From NCBI GenBank assembly GCA_004193205.1, contig RZUM01000015.1:1-64000 (forward strand): a stretch of 64,000 nt of DNA, written 5' to 3'. Both the position numbers and the translations under genes were made by a program. Origin of the DNA: Gordonia sediminis. Its GTDB lineage: Bacteria > Actinomycetota > Actinomycetes > Mycobacteriales > Mycobacteriaceae. Below, piece after piece: positions 34,709-43,001 of the stretch (position 1 is its first letter; the number at the start of each line of letters is the position of its first letter). The notes under the pieces were generated by a model that did not search any database, had not been told where the DNA came from, and saw nothing but the letters and a program-made list of their open reading frames with translations.

Positions 34709-35593
34709 TCAGTGACCCAGGTAGTTCCGTGGGTTCACCCGTCCTTTGTACCCGTTGTTCCAGTTCGGGGGATCCTTGAGGACCTCGAAGTGCAAGTGCG
34801 GACCGTAGGCTGCACCCGACTCCCCGGACAGCCCGATCAGTTGGCCTTTCGAAACCTGCTGGCCGTTTCTGACCTTGATCTGACTCAGGTGCGCGTACCC
34901 GGTGTAGAAACCGTTGTGCTTGAGCAGAATGCAGTTGCCGGCCTCCGCACCCATCCAAGGATGTCCACTGCCGGCGAATGTCACGACCCCGCTGCCCGCG
35001 GCATACACCGGCGTACCGACGGCGGCTCTGAGGTCGATACCGTTGTGGCCCTTCATCCCGTACTGCCGGTACAGCTCGGGGTTGACCCCGAAGTCCTGGG
35101 TGACGACAGGATTGGCGACCGGCCAACGAAGCCCTCCGGACTGCGAAGGTGCTGGTGTAGTGGTCTGCGGCTGAGCGCATTTGCCGGTCACCGGTTGAAG
35201 GCTTCCGGTCTGGATATCGACGTCGGCGACATAGTGTCCGTCGCTGACCCGATACCACAGGTTGTCCCAGCCGCCGTTGGGGATATTGGAGCTGAAATAG
35301 CCTTTGACGGCTTGCCCCCGTTCGTAGCACGCAAGGGTCAACTTCTGCCCCTTGCGATACCACCCATCCTGCCGGGTGTGCAGCGAAGGCCCGGACATTC
35401 GCTGAGTCTGGGCCATGACGGTAGCGGTGGCGGCGGCATTCGCCGGTGGCGCGGCCACCACCGCGTATACGCCGCTTGCCACGAGCAGCGCCATGACCGA
35501 AACGCCTACCAGGCCACGACGGCCGCGACGAGCAACGACCCTCGTCGTGGTTGGTGTCGCGTCGGTTCGGATCGACGCGAATCTCGAAAACAT
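34709..35593 (-). CDS. Secreted M23-family metallopeptidase
   Basis: This 294-residue protein has a signal peptide (GLVGVSVMALLVASGVYAVV, cleaved near ANA), then a small beta domain with SLHTRQDGWYRKGQ and YRVSDGHYVADVDI (SH3-like). An M23 peptidase follows, with GHNGIDLRA and HLHFEVL supplying the zinc ligands. M23 enzymes cut peptidoglycan cross-bridges. The ATG at 35593 follows GGAAGGG; the longer frame runs through the structured leader. It lies between two receiver-less LuxR genes and may be their target. Confidence 0.87.
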   Translation of the reverse strand: MFSRFASIRTDATPTTTRVVARRGRRGLVGVSVMALLVASGVYAVVAAPPANAAATATVMAQTQRMSGPSLHTRQDGWYRKGQKLTLACYERGQAVKGYFSSNIPNGGWDNLWYRVSDGHYVADVDIQTGSLQPVTGKCAQPQTTTPAPSQSGGLRWPVANPVVTQDFGVNPELYRQYGMKGHNGIDLRAAVGTPVYAAGSGVVTFAGSGHPWMGAEAGNCILLKHNGFYTGYAHLSQIKVRNGQQVSKGQLIGLSGESGAAYGPHLHFEVLKDPPNWNNGYKGRVNPRNYLGH

Positions 35594-35608
35594 TGTGATT
35601 CCCTTCCA

Positions 35609-35737
35609 AAGCCTCACCCTTGCTGCGTATTTCGCTATCGCGAGAATCGACCGAGGATGGGACCGTCCCATCCCCGCGACATCGTCCTGCCCGAGTAGTT
35701 GTGCGGGACAAGAACTTCCGAGGGAAACGTGAGGCTT
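35609..35737 (-). promoter_or_regulatory. Structured leader candidate of the M23 gene
   Basis: AAGCCTCAC (35609-35617) and GTGAGGCTT (35729-35737) are perfect inverted repeats. Between them GGATGGGAC and GTCCCATCC (35655-35673) form a perfect 9-base stem around one base. The outer repeat reaches within 16 bases of the ATG, so folding could mask initiation. It may be a riboswitch-like leader or a protein operator; it does not clearly match the ydaO type. Confidence 0.4.
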
Positions 35738-35787
35738 CATCCCCAGTGTGTCGACGGGATCGGATCGAGCACCAGATACCGTTCGGA

Positions 35788-36159
35788 TCAATATCTCGGC
35801 TGCGCCGCATGCGGTGAATGGCAGGACCTCTCGACCCCGCCGAAATTGGCGCCGGCCGTCATCGAACCGTCCAGGTCGCCCGAGAGGGTCACGCCAAATC
35901 TCTGTGCGATCTCGTCCAAGGTGACGTAGCCGTCCTCGATCGCACGGATGAGCAGCGCGATCTTGGTGCCCGCGGGTCGGCCCGCCTCCTCATATTTGAA
36001 ACGAATGCGCGCCAGGTGGGTGTGGACGGTGGTTCCGCTGATGTAGAGCGCCGCGCCGGTTTCCCGTTTGGAATCGCACACCAACCACTGCGTCAGCACC
36101 TCGACTTCGCGCTCGCTGAGCAGACTCGGCGTGGACCGCGGTGTGGGAAAGGAATGCAT
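35788..36159 (-). CDS. Receiver-less LuxR/NarL-type regulator 2
   Basis: This 123-residue paralogue of the gene at 34008 has the same form: LSEREVEVLTQWLVCDSKRETGAALYISGTTVHTHLARIR and KYEEAGRPAGTKIALLIRAIEDGYV. It lacks a receiver domain. GAGGAGG precedes the ATG at 36159. It is followed on the same strand by the M23 gene after a long leader. The shared upstream motif at 36254 suggests co-regulation with regulator 1. Confidence 0.8.
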   Translation of the reverse strand: MHSFPTPRSTPSLLSEREVEVLTQWLVCDSKRETGAALYISGTTVHTHLARIRFKYEEAGRPAGTKIALLIRAIEDGYVTLDEIAQRFGVTLSGDLDGSMTAGANFGGVERSCHSPHAAQPRY

Positions 36160-36253
36160 CACGCACCTCCTCAGTGCGGATCGAGAAGAGTCTCAACCGA
36201 AAAGGACTCTGCCGCCGACGCTACGGTCTCGGTCCGAGGGCGGCCAGACGCTT

Positions 36254-36293
36254 CTTTCGGGGTCCCCCAAACGAATGGCCCCCAGATATGGGG
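36254..36293 (-). promoter_or_regulatory. Conserved CTTTCGGG...TATGGGG motif, copy 2
   Basis: On the plus strand, CTTTCGGGGTCCCCC lies at its left end and CCCCCAGATATGGGG at its right. It stands about 95 bases upstream of receiver-less regulator 2. The overall length equals that of copy 1. Confidence 0.6.
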
Positions 36294-36299
36294 GCGTCG

Positions 36300-37394
36300 T
36301 CAGCTGAACGATTGAACCGAGCCGGACTGGTCGATCTCCGACCGGGTGCTCGAGCCGTCCGCGCGGCGATGCAGCACCGACGCCGCGATCGGCCGGTCCG
36401 GCGACGACACCCGGACGTAGATCTGACCTTCGTCGGCCTCGTCGAGGACTGCGGTCGCCAGCCCGCTGACCGCCGCCGCCACCCGCGGGTCGATCTGTGC
36501 TTCGGTGTCGGCCACGGTCACGTCCGGGCGCGAGTCGTCGATGAACACCACCTCGACACCATGGGTGCGCGCCCGATACGCCGGCTCGTCGAGATCGAGC
36601 GTCGACATCAGCGGCGCCCGCAACCGGTCGCGCAGATGCGCCTCCAACAGCGCGCACTCCCGACGCTCCTCGGTCGTCAACTCCTCACCCGAGGCGATCC
36701 GCTCCAACATGGGCCGTGCCAGATGATCGAGGGTCCTCACCTGACTCGCCCGTTCCTCGGCGGCCGCGGACTCCGCCGACAACCGTCCGACTTGGTTGAT
36801 GGTCTGGGCCCGCAACGCGAACACCTCCTTGGCCGCAGGACGCAGGGTGAAGGAGAACAGCGTGGCCATGATCAGCGGCGCGGCGTCGATGGCGACGACC
36901 GCCACAGCGGTACCCAGTGGTGATTGGCCCGTCGCATGGCCCCACACGCCGAAGACGACGGCCTCGCCGGCAAGGCCGATCCACGGGGCGACGCGTCGTC
37001 CGCGCACGATCATGAAGCAGTACACCCCGACCGCACTGGCGTGCGTCCAGACCATCAGCACCGACGTCGCCCACTCGGCCGGGGAGACCGACACCGCACA
37101 GACGCATGCGAGCGGACCGGATGCGGTCAATGCGACGGTCGGCCACGGCGGGAGCGGATCGCCGGGGACCACGATGATCGCGACTGCGGCGGCGGACAGA
37201 GCCAGACCGCCGACGATGACCGGCCAGATCGCGGACACACCGGAGAACGTGGACACGATGGCGATCCATGTCGCCGCGAGGAAGCCGCCGAGGACGAACC
37301 ACGCACCCGGCTGGCGCATCCCCAGAAGGTCACGGACATCCTCGTGTTGCTGGGTCGGTTCCCCGCTCTGGCCGCCGGTCAACGCGCCCACCAC
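36300..37394 (-). CDS. Kinase-like membrane partner protein, copy 2
   Basis: This 364-residue protein has five to six transmembrane helices, then a helical segment (AESAAAEERASQVRTLDHLARPMLERIASGEEL) and a C-terminal alpha/beta part (GVEVVFIDDS, AVSGLATAVLDEADEGQIYVRV). The plan mimics a histidine kinase, but neither a phosphoacceptor His box nor N and G boxes are visible. Such partner proteins accompany true kinases in actinobacteria. Its GTG start overlaps the end of histidine kinase 2 by 16 bases. Confidence 0.7.
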   Translation of the reverse strand: MVGALTGGQSGEPTQQHEDVRDLLGMRQPGAWFVLGGFLAATWIAIVSTFSGVSAIWPVIVGGLALSAAAVAIIVVPGDPLPPWPTVALTASGPLACVCAVSVSPAEWATSVLMVWTHASAVGVYCFMIVRGRRVAPWIGLAGEAVVFGVWGHATGQSPLGTAVAVVAIDAAPLIMATLFSFTLRPAAKEVFALRAQTINQVGRLSAESAAAEERASQVRTLDHLARPMLERIASGEELTTEERRECALLEAHLRDRLRAPLMSTLDLDEPAYRARTHGVEVVFIDDSRPDVTVADTEAQIDPRVAAAVSGLATAVLDEADEGQIYVRVSSPDRPIAASVLHRRADGSSTRSEIDQSGSVQSFS

Positions 37395-38587
37395 CCCAAA
37401 CTCACTCGGGTTCCGATTCCCGGGCGCGACGCGATGTGGGCGTGGCCACCGTCGACCTGGCTCATGCGACCGCGGATACTGACCGCGATCCCAAGCCGGG
37501 ACGCCGGCACCTGGCCGGGATCGAATCCGACGCCGTCATCGATCACCTCGACCCGCAGCAACAGTGCTTCGGCCGTGACGGTCACCGTCGTCGCGGCGTT
37601 GTCGCCCGCGTGCCGGCGACTGTTGCGTACCGCCTCGGCGGTGGCGGCTGCCATCGCCGAGACCACCCGGGCCGGAAACACCTCGGTCATGTCGGCCTCG
37701 AGAACGCTCACCTGCTGTGCGGGGTCGATCAGGGCGACGGCGGCGCGAATCTGACTGATCGCGTCGAAGGTCGTCAGCGTCGTTCGGACCTCACCGGCGG
37801 CCGCCTGCTCGATCGCCTCGAGCGCGGTGCGCGCACTCTGCGCGAGTTCCGCAGAGGCGCCCTGCCGTGACGCCAGCAGCAACGTCGACATGACATTGTC
37901 GTGGGTCAGCGCCCCGAACCGACTGCGCTCCGCCGACCGCGCATTCGCGGCTGCGGCCTCGGCGGTCGCCTGATACGCCTGCGCGCGGGTGGCATCGAGG
38001 ATCGCGGCCGTCCTGATCAACATCACCGCTGCCGCGACGAACACCATCGAGAAGCCGATCGACCAGGCGATATCGGGAAGAATCGGGCCGTAGACCGTCG
38101 CAGGCCGGACCACGTGGCTGATCCCCACGCTCGCCAAACAGGCCACCACCAGATACCCGAATGCGACGACCGCACGAAAAGCCAACGCCGCCGCGATCGC
38201 CGCAAGCGCGGGGAACTGCGCGAACCAGACTCCGTCGTGCGGACCGAGGAGCTGCCCGTTCCAGCCGATCCACCAGATGACCACCGAGACCAGGTACCCG
38301 GCGGCCGCTGCAGCGGCGGCCATCTGCATGCGGCGGGCACTCCCGCGCCAGGCCAGCGGCCCGATGGCGAAACCGGTACCGAAGGTCAACAGCCACGCCA
38401 GCACCGTCGACCAGGTGCTCGTCACTGACATCGACGCCGCCACCATCGGGATCGTCATCACCGCGTAGGCGCCGTAGCCGCCGGAGACGAACACCGAACT
38501 CAGGCGAAGTAACCGACGACCCGCCTGCTCGTCGCGTTCGTCGTGGACTCCGGTCAGCGGCGGACGCGCCGCGATGCGGGCAGCCAT
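37379..38587 (-). CDS. Sensor histidine kinase, copy 2
   Basis: This 402-residue protein has about six transmembrane helices and a dimerisation segment with candidate phospho-His in FGALTHDNVMSTLLLASR. The ATPase domain has EAVRNSRRHAG (N box) and DDGVGFDP (G1 box), as in NarX/DesK-type kinases. Its expected response regulator is missing: the upstream gene is reduced to a 35-codon stub that overlaps the start by exactly 34 bases, the same overlap as in the intact copy. Confidence 0.85.
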   Translation of the reverse strand: MAARIAARPPLTGVHDERDEQAGRRLLRLSSVFVSGGYGAYAVMTIPMVAASMSVTSTWSTVLAWLLTFGTGFAIGPLAWRGSARRMQMAAAAAAAGYLVSVVIWWIGWNGQLLGPHDGVWFAQFPALAAIAAALAFRAVVAFGYLVVACLASVGISHVVRPATVYGPILPDIAWSIGFSMVFVAAAVMLIRTAAILDATRAQAYQATAEAAAANARSAERSRFGALTHDNVMSTLLLASRQGASAELAQSARTALEAIEQAAAGEVRTTLTTFDAISQIRAAVALIDPAQQVSVLEADMTEVFPARVVSAMAAATAEAVRNSRRHAGDNAATTVTVTAEALLLRVEVIDDGVGFDPGQVPASRLGIAVSIRGRMSQVDGGHAHIASRPGIGTRVSLGWWAR

Positions 38588-38661
38588 TCATCCTCGATCG
38601 CGCGTTGGTGCAGCCCGGTCGTCGGCACCGTCCGGAGCCGTTCGATCATGAGGACCATCAT
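38554..38661 (-). pseudogene. Response-regulator stub (in-frame deletion), 35 codons
   Basis: The frame runs ATG ATG GTC, then MIERLRTVPTTGLHQRAIED, and ends EWLPASRRVRR before TGA. The last part corresponds to TKTDLYKRAIEDGWLPIPRRFRR at the end of the regulator at 41054-41713, and the start region resembles MMVAM there. Receiver and DNA-binding helices are gone but the frame is kept open. It may survive as a leader that couples translation to kinase 2. Confidence 0.7.
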
Positions 38662-38765
38662 CGCGCATCTGTCGGCACGAAGGCGCGCGATCCACCCGAG
38701 GTCCGAATCTTCGATAATGCGGTGATTGTCCCGTTTCGCCTGTCCCGACCCCTCGTGAGCAGGGA

Positions 38766-38800
38766 CTTTGGGGTCACTGAAACCGGTGACACCTATGGGG
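38766..38800 (-). promoter_or_regulatory. Conserved CTTTGGGG...TATGGGG motif, copy 3
   Basis: On the plus strand CTTTGGGGTCACTG begins the element and ACCTATGGGG ends it. It is 5 bases shorter inside than copies 1 and 2. It lies about 105 bases before the response-regulator stub and kinase 2, and just after the end of the copy 1 partner protein. The inner TCACTGAAACCGGTGA is itself an inverted repeat. Confidence 0.55.
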
Positions 38801-38805
38801 ATTCG

Positions 38806-39894
38806 TCAGCTGAACGAACGAACGGCGCCGGACTGGTCGATCTCCGATCGGATGCTCGAACCGTCCGCCCGACGATGCAGCACCGACGCCGCGATCGGCC
38901 GATCCGGCGGTGACACACGGACATAGATCTGACCTTCGTCGGCCTCGTCGAGGACGGTGGTCGCCAGCCCGCTGACCGCCGACGCCACCCGCGGGTCGAT
39001 CTGCGCCTCGCCGTCGGCGACCGCTACGTCGGCCCTCGAGTCGTCGATGAACACCACCTCGACGCCCTGGGTCCGCGCCCGGTACGCCGGCTCGTCGAGG
39101 TCGAGCGTCGACATCAGCGGCGCCCGCAACCGATCCCGCAGATGCGCTTCCAACAGCGCGCACTCCCGGCGCTCCTCGGCCGTCAACTCCTCACCGGAGG
39201 CGATCCGCTCGAGCATCGGCCGAGCCAGATGATCGAGGGTCCGGACCTGACTCGCCCGTTCCTCGGCGGCCGCGGACTCGGCGGACAGGCGTCCGACCTG
39301 GGTGATGGTCTGGGTGCGCAGTGCGAAGACTGCTTTGGCCGCAGGCCTCAGAGTGAACGAGAACAGCATCGCCATGATCAGCGGCGCAGCATCGATGGCG
39401 ACGACCGCCAACGCAATACCCACCGGCGACTGCCCGTTCACCTGACCCCAGACGCCGAATACGACAGCCTCGCCTACGAGACCGAGCCACGGGGCGACCA
39501 ATCGCCCGCGGACACACATGAAGCAGTACACCGCGACTGCACCGCCGTGCGCCCACACCAGCAGCACCGAAATCGCCCAGTGCGCCGGGGAAACCGAGAC
39601 CGCCAGGGCACAGGAGACGGGCCCGGACGCGGCCAATGCGGCCGTTGTCCACAGTGGGAGCGGATCGCCGGGCACCTGCATGATCGCTATCGCTGAGGCC
39701 GATATGACCAGGCCGCCGAGGATCATCGGCCAAATCGAGGACACACCGGAGAAGGTGTAGGCGATGGTGATCCACGTCCCGGCAAGGAACACGGCCAGTA
39801 CGAGCCACGCTCCCGGCTGCCGCATCCCCAGCAGGTCGCGGACGTCCTCCCGCTGCGTCGTCCGTGCCGCGCGGCGATTGGTCATCGCACCCAC
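38806..39894 (-). CDS. Kinase-like membrane partner protein, copy 1
   Basis: This 362-residue paralogue of the protein at 36300 is nearly identical through the coiled segment and C-terminus (TLDHLARPMLERIASGEEL, STLDLDEPAYRAR), while the membrane part has drifted more. It overlaps the end of histidine kinase 1 by 13 bases, so the two are translated together. The conserved C-terminus suggests an interaction surface, perhaps with the kinase. Confidence 0.7.
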   Translation of the reverse strand: MGAMTNRRAARTTQREDVRDLLGMRQPGAWLVLAVFLAGTWITIAYTFSGVSSIWPMILGGLVISASAIAIMQVPGDPLPLWTTAALAASGPVSCALAVSVSPAHWAISVLLVWAHGGAVAVYCFMCVRGRLVAPWLGLVGEAVVFGVWGQVNGQSPVGIALAVVAIDAAPLIMAMLFSFTLRPAAKAVFALRTQTITQVGRLSAESAAAEERASQVRTLDHLARPMLERIASGEELTAEERRECALLEAHLRDRLRAPLMSTLDLDEPAYRARTQGVEVVFIDDSRADVAVADGEAQIDPRVASAVSGLATTVLDEADEGQIYVRVSPPDRPIAASVLHRRADGSSIRSEIDQSGAVRSFS

Positions 39895-41087
39895 TCCACA
39901 AGGACGCGCGTTCCACCGCCCGGTCGCGAATCGACTTCGGCGACACCGCCGTCGACCTTGCTCATACGCCCGCGGATGCTGACCGCGATCCCCAGCCGGG
40001 ACGCCGACACCTGCGTCGGATCAAATCCGACGCCGTCGTCGATCACCTCGGCTTGGAGGAGCGAAGGGCCTGCCGTGATGGTCACCGTCGTCGTCGCTTG
40101 TTCGCCGGCGTGCTTTCGGCTGTTTCGTACCGCCTCCGCGGTGGCGGAAGCCATCGCGGACACCGCCGCAGCAGGAAATACCGCGTCGAAATCGGCATCG
40201 GACACCATCACCGGTTGTGCCGGATCGATCAACGCAACGGCTGCACGAATCTGGCCGATCGCCTCGAAGGTCGTCACCGTCGTTCGGACCTCACCGGCCG
40301 CTGCCTCTTCGACGGCGGCGAGCGCAGCGCGCGCATTCTGCGCCAGTTCCGGCGACGCACCCTGACGCGAGGCCAACAGCAGCGTCGACATCACATTGTC
40401 ATGGGTCAGCGCGTCGAACCGAGTGCGTTCTGCCGATCGGGCATTGGCGGCCGCGGCCTCTGCGGTCACCTCGAATGCCTCGGCGCGCGTGGTGTCGAGA
40501 ATCCCTGCCGTCCTGATGGCCATGACCGCTGCAGAGACAAAGAGCAGCGAGAACCCGATCGACCAGGCGATGTCCGGTAGCAGTGGGCCGTAGGACGACG
40601 ACGGTCGTACGACGTGGCCGAGCGACACCGTGCACGCGCTGACGACCGCGAGGTAGGCAAAGGCTACAACCGGGCGAAACGCAAGGGCCGAGGCAATCGC
40701 GGCCAGGCCCGGGAATGTCGTGAACCAGACGCCATCGTGAGTGTCGAGGAGCTGACCGTTCCAGCCAAACCACCACAGAGCCACCGCGGTGGCGTAACAG
40801 GCCGCGGCCGCTCCGGAGACGATCCGGATACTCCGCACGCCGCCCCGCCAGCTGACCGGGCCCACCGCGAGTCCGGTGCCGAATATGAGCAGAACCGCCA
40901 GCACGGTCCACCAGGTGTCCATCACCGGCAGCGACGCCGCGACCATGGGAGCGGTGATCACCGCGTAGGCGAGGTAGCCGACGGAGACGAACACCGCCAT
41001 CAGTCGCAGGATCCGAAGACCCGCCTGCTCGTCACGCTCGTCGTGGACTCCGGTCAGCGGCGAAAGCGCCGCGGTATCGGCAGCCAT
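39882..41087 (-). CDS. Sensor histidine kinase, copy 1
   Basis: This 401-residue protein parallels kinase 2: six or so transmembrane helices, phospho-His segment FDALTHDNVMSTLLLASR, EAVRNSRKHAG and DDGVGFDP. The ATG at 41087 is chosen because it starts the region matching kinase 2 and overlaps the response-regulator gene by 34 bases; an open frame continues upstream but is a shadow. It is expected to phosphorylate the adjacent NarL-type regulator. Confidence 0.85.
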   Translation of the reverse strand: MAADTAALSPLTGVHDERDEQAGLRILRLMAVFVSVGYLAYAVITAPMVAASLPVMDTWWTVLAVLLIFGTGLAVGPVSWRGGVRSIRIVSGAAAACYATAVALWWFGWNGQLLDTHDGVWFTTFPGLAAIASALAFRPVVAFAYLAVVSACTVSLGHVVRPSSSYGPLLPDIAWSIGFSLLFVSAAVMAIRTAGILDTTRAEAFEVTAEAAAANARSAERTRFDALTHDNVMSTLLLASRQGASPELAQNARAALAAVEEAAAGEVRTTVTTFEAIGQIRAAVALIDPAQPVMVSDADFDAVFPAAAVSAMASATAEAVRNSRKHAGEQATTTVTITAGPSLLQAEVIDDGVGFDPTQVSASRLGIAVSIRGRMSKVDGGVAEVDSRPGGGTRVLVEWVR

Positions 41088-41713
41088 CCATCCTCGATTG
41101 CGCGTTTGTACAGGTCGGTCTTCGTCGGCGCCGGTCGTCCGGCGGTGGTGTACCGGCTGCGGATTCGGTTGACGTAGTCGGTCACGGTTTCGGCGGAGAT
41201 GTCCAGTTCCCGGGCGACCCGGGCGGACGACTCCCCCGCCGCATACAACTCGAGCACACGGCGTAGCTGCGGGGACAGGTCGACGAGCCCCGGGTCGGAG
41301 TCGATGGCCGCAGCCCAGTCGATGCCGGGAACGGTGTCGCCCGACAGCGCCTGTCGCATCGCGGCGAGCAGTTCCTCCTCGCGGGCGTTCTTGCGGACCA
41401 CGCCCATCACACCGGCGCTGGCGGCCTGCCGCACCAGGAACATCTCGTCGCCGGAGGTGTAGACCAACGTCGGGATGTCGGCCTGTCGCAGCGTCTCGAT
41501 GTTGGTGATCGGCGAGGTACCGTCGCCGAGCCGCAGATCCAGCAGGGCCAGGTCGAGGTCGCACGTCACCGCGAGCAGCGCCGACACCGTTTCGGCGCCG
41601 GCGACGAGTTCCATGTCCGGCTGGTCGTCAAGCGTTGCGCGGAGTCCGCGCACGATCTGCTCGTGGTCGTCGACGACTCCGATTCGCCACTTTCTCTGGG
41701 GCTGGTCGGTCAT
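41054..41713 (-). CDS. NarL/LuxR-type response regulator
   Basis: This 219-residue protein has a receiver domain (IGVVDDHE, phosphoacceptor in LALLDLRLGD, TLVYTSGD, VVRKNA) and a C-terminal helix-turn-helix (LSPQLRRVLELYAAGESSARVARELDISAETVTDYVNRIR). Two further in-frame ATGs lie within 12 bases upstream (41722, 41725), so the start is uncertain. It is the only complete response regulator of the cluster and may serve both kinases. Confidence 0.87.
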   Translation of the reverse strand: MTDQPQRKWRIGVVDDHEQIVRGLRATLDDQPDMELVAGAETVSALLAVTCDLDLALLDLRLGDGTSPITNIETLRQADIPTLVYTSGDEMFLVRQAASAGVMGVVRKNAREEELLAAMRQALSGDTVPGIDWAAAIDSDPGLVDLSPQLRRVLELYAAGESSARVARELDISAETVTDYVNRIRSRYTTAGRPAPTKTDLYKRAIEDGWLPIPRRFRR

Positions 41714-42003
41714 GGCGACCATCATCGCGCATCGGTCGCGAAAATGACGCACGAACCATCCCGGGCCCGAATCGCCATTCTCCTGGCGATCGCCCCGATG
41801 TCTCGTGTCTCCCGGGTCGAGTGTGGTCCGGCCGCGTGGTGTTGGGTATCACTCGATCGGGCCAACCGGCTTTCCGATTCAGCCGGCATGCGGGTGATGT
41901 TCTCGGTAAACCGGGAATTCGAGACGCAGCGAGGGGCGATCTCGAAGCGACGTGAGGGACTCGCCGCACTACGGGAATCGCGACTGACGCCGCCCTGTTC
42001 TGG

Positions 42004-42441
42004 GTGATGATGAGCACCGCCGACGACGACACCGATTCTCTGACCTCCGCACTCTCCAAAGCACGGTTCCCAGTCGCCAACCGCGACTTCATCAGAAGCA
42101 TCACCGACGCCATCGGGATCTCCGTCTACCGGTACGTCCCCGACGAGGAGAGGTATATCTCGGCCACACGACGAGACGGACGCGGCGAAATCCGCATCTA
42201 CTCCGGCTACACAATCCGCTTCGTCGACGAAGAAGAAGCCCGACGCGTCGGGGACGGAGCAGACACCATCCGAGAGAGCTTCAAGCCCGGCGGGGGCTGG
42301 CTCGTGTCGCACCCAGAACACGGCGACCTCGACCGCAGAGCCGGGGGCCACCGAATCCAGCGCGAGCCGGGCCAGTGTCCCAACGGCTGCGGCTATGAGC
42401 TCTCGGTCACCGGCACATGCCCGAGCTGCGACGACGACTGA
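42004..42441 (+). CDS. Hypothetical protein with C-terminal zinc-ribbon-like motif
   Basis: This 145-residue protein is acidic and soluble. The C-terminus reads CPNGCGYELSVTGTCPSC, which could bind zinc. The middle part (SVYRYVPDEERYISATRR, EIRIYSGYTIRFV) is beta-rich. No family was recognised. GTG or either of two following ATG codons can start it. Confidence 0.55.
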   Translation: MMMSTADDDTDSLTSALSKARFPVANRDFIRSITDAIGISVYRYVPDEERYISATRRDGRGEIRIYSGYTIRFVDEEEARRVGDGADTIRESFKPGGGWLVSHPEHGDLDRRAGGHRIQREPGQCPNGCGYELSVTGTCPSCDDD

Positions 42442-42476
42442 TCGTTCGACTCGGCGCTTCTGACCGCGTTCGCCCT

Positions 42477-42521
42477 GCGTTCCGCGGAACGTTTCTGCGT
42501 CGGCGGCGTTCCGCGGAACGT
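42477..42521. repeat. Two palindrome copies
   Basis: CGTTCCGCGGAACG occurs at 42478-42491 and at 42507-42520, 15 bases apart. Both match the core found at 17413. Confidence 0.9.
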
Positions 42522-42821
42522 CTATGCGGCGACCGGTTCGGCCTACATGTCTGGCTGGTGGCGGACTTTCGGTTGCCAGATGGCGTAGGGGACTTCGGTG
42601 GTGTAGCCGAGGTCGAAGCGTCCGCCGGCGACCGGCATCGTGGCATCCTGCTCGATGTCGGGTCGGGTGACCATCGGCTCTGGATTGTCGTCGGCTGCAG
42701 AGTTGTCGGCAGTGGTGTGACGCTCACCTGAGGTCCCCCCCGGGCGTTTTCGCAAAACCAACCGGATGCAGGCTATCGGCGGATACCGACAAGTCAGACA
42801 TGCGGCGGAATGTTCTGCACT

Positions 42822-42881
42822 GCACTGCGTTCGCAGTGCGTTGCGCGGAACGCTCACCATCGCACTGCGTTCCGCGGAACA
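42822..42881. repeat. Hairpin plus two variant palindromes
   Basis: GCACTGCGTTCGCAGTGC (42822-42839) is an 18-base inverted repeat. It abuts CGTTGCGCGGAACG (42839-42852, one mismatch from the core). CGTTCCGCGGAACA follows at 42868-42881. Confidence 0.85.
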
Positions 42882-42987
42882 CCGACCGCGACGCGTTCTG
42901 ATCTATCTGCCGGCCGACGCGGAGATGCACACTGTCGACCCATAGGAGTGCCGCGCGAAGCCGGGGTGCGCACGATCGACGCCGGGG

Positions 42988-43001
42988 TGTTCCGCGGAAC
43001 G
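42988..43001. repeat. Palindrome copy
   Basis: TGTTCCGCGGAACG differs from the core CGTTCCGCGGAACG by one outer base. Confidence 0.85.

Noticed and set aside
35594-35740. ydaO-type (c-di-AMP) riboswitch before the M23 gene
   Set aside because: Position fits known biology, but the conserved core blocks could not be aligned by eye; kept only as an unnamed structured leader.
41088-41564. N-terminal extension of histidine kinase 1
   Set aside because: It overlaps the response regulator in another frame, has shadow composition, and the kinase 2 paralogue starts at the equivalent of 41087.
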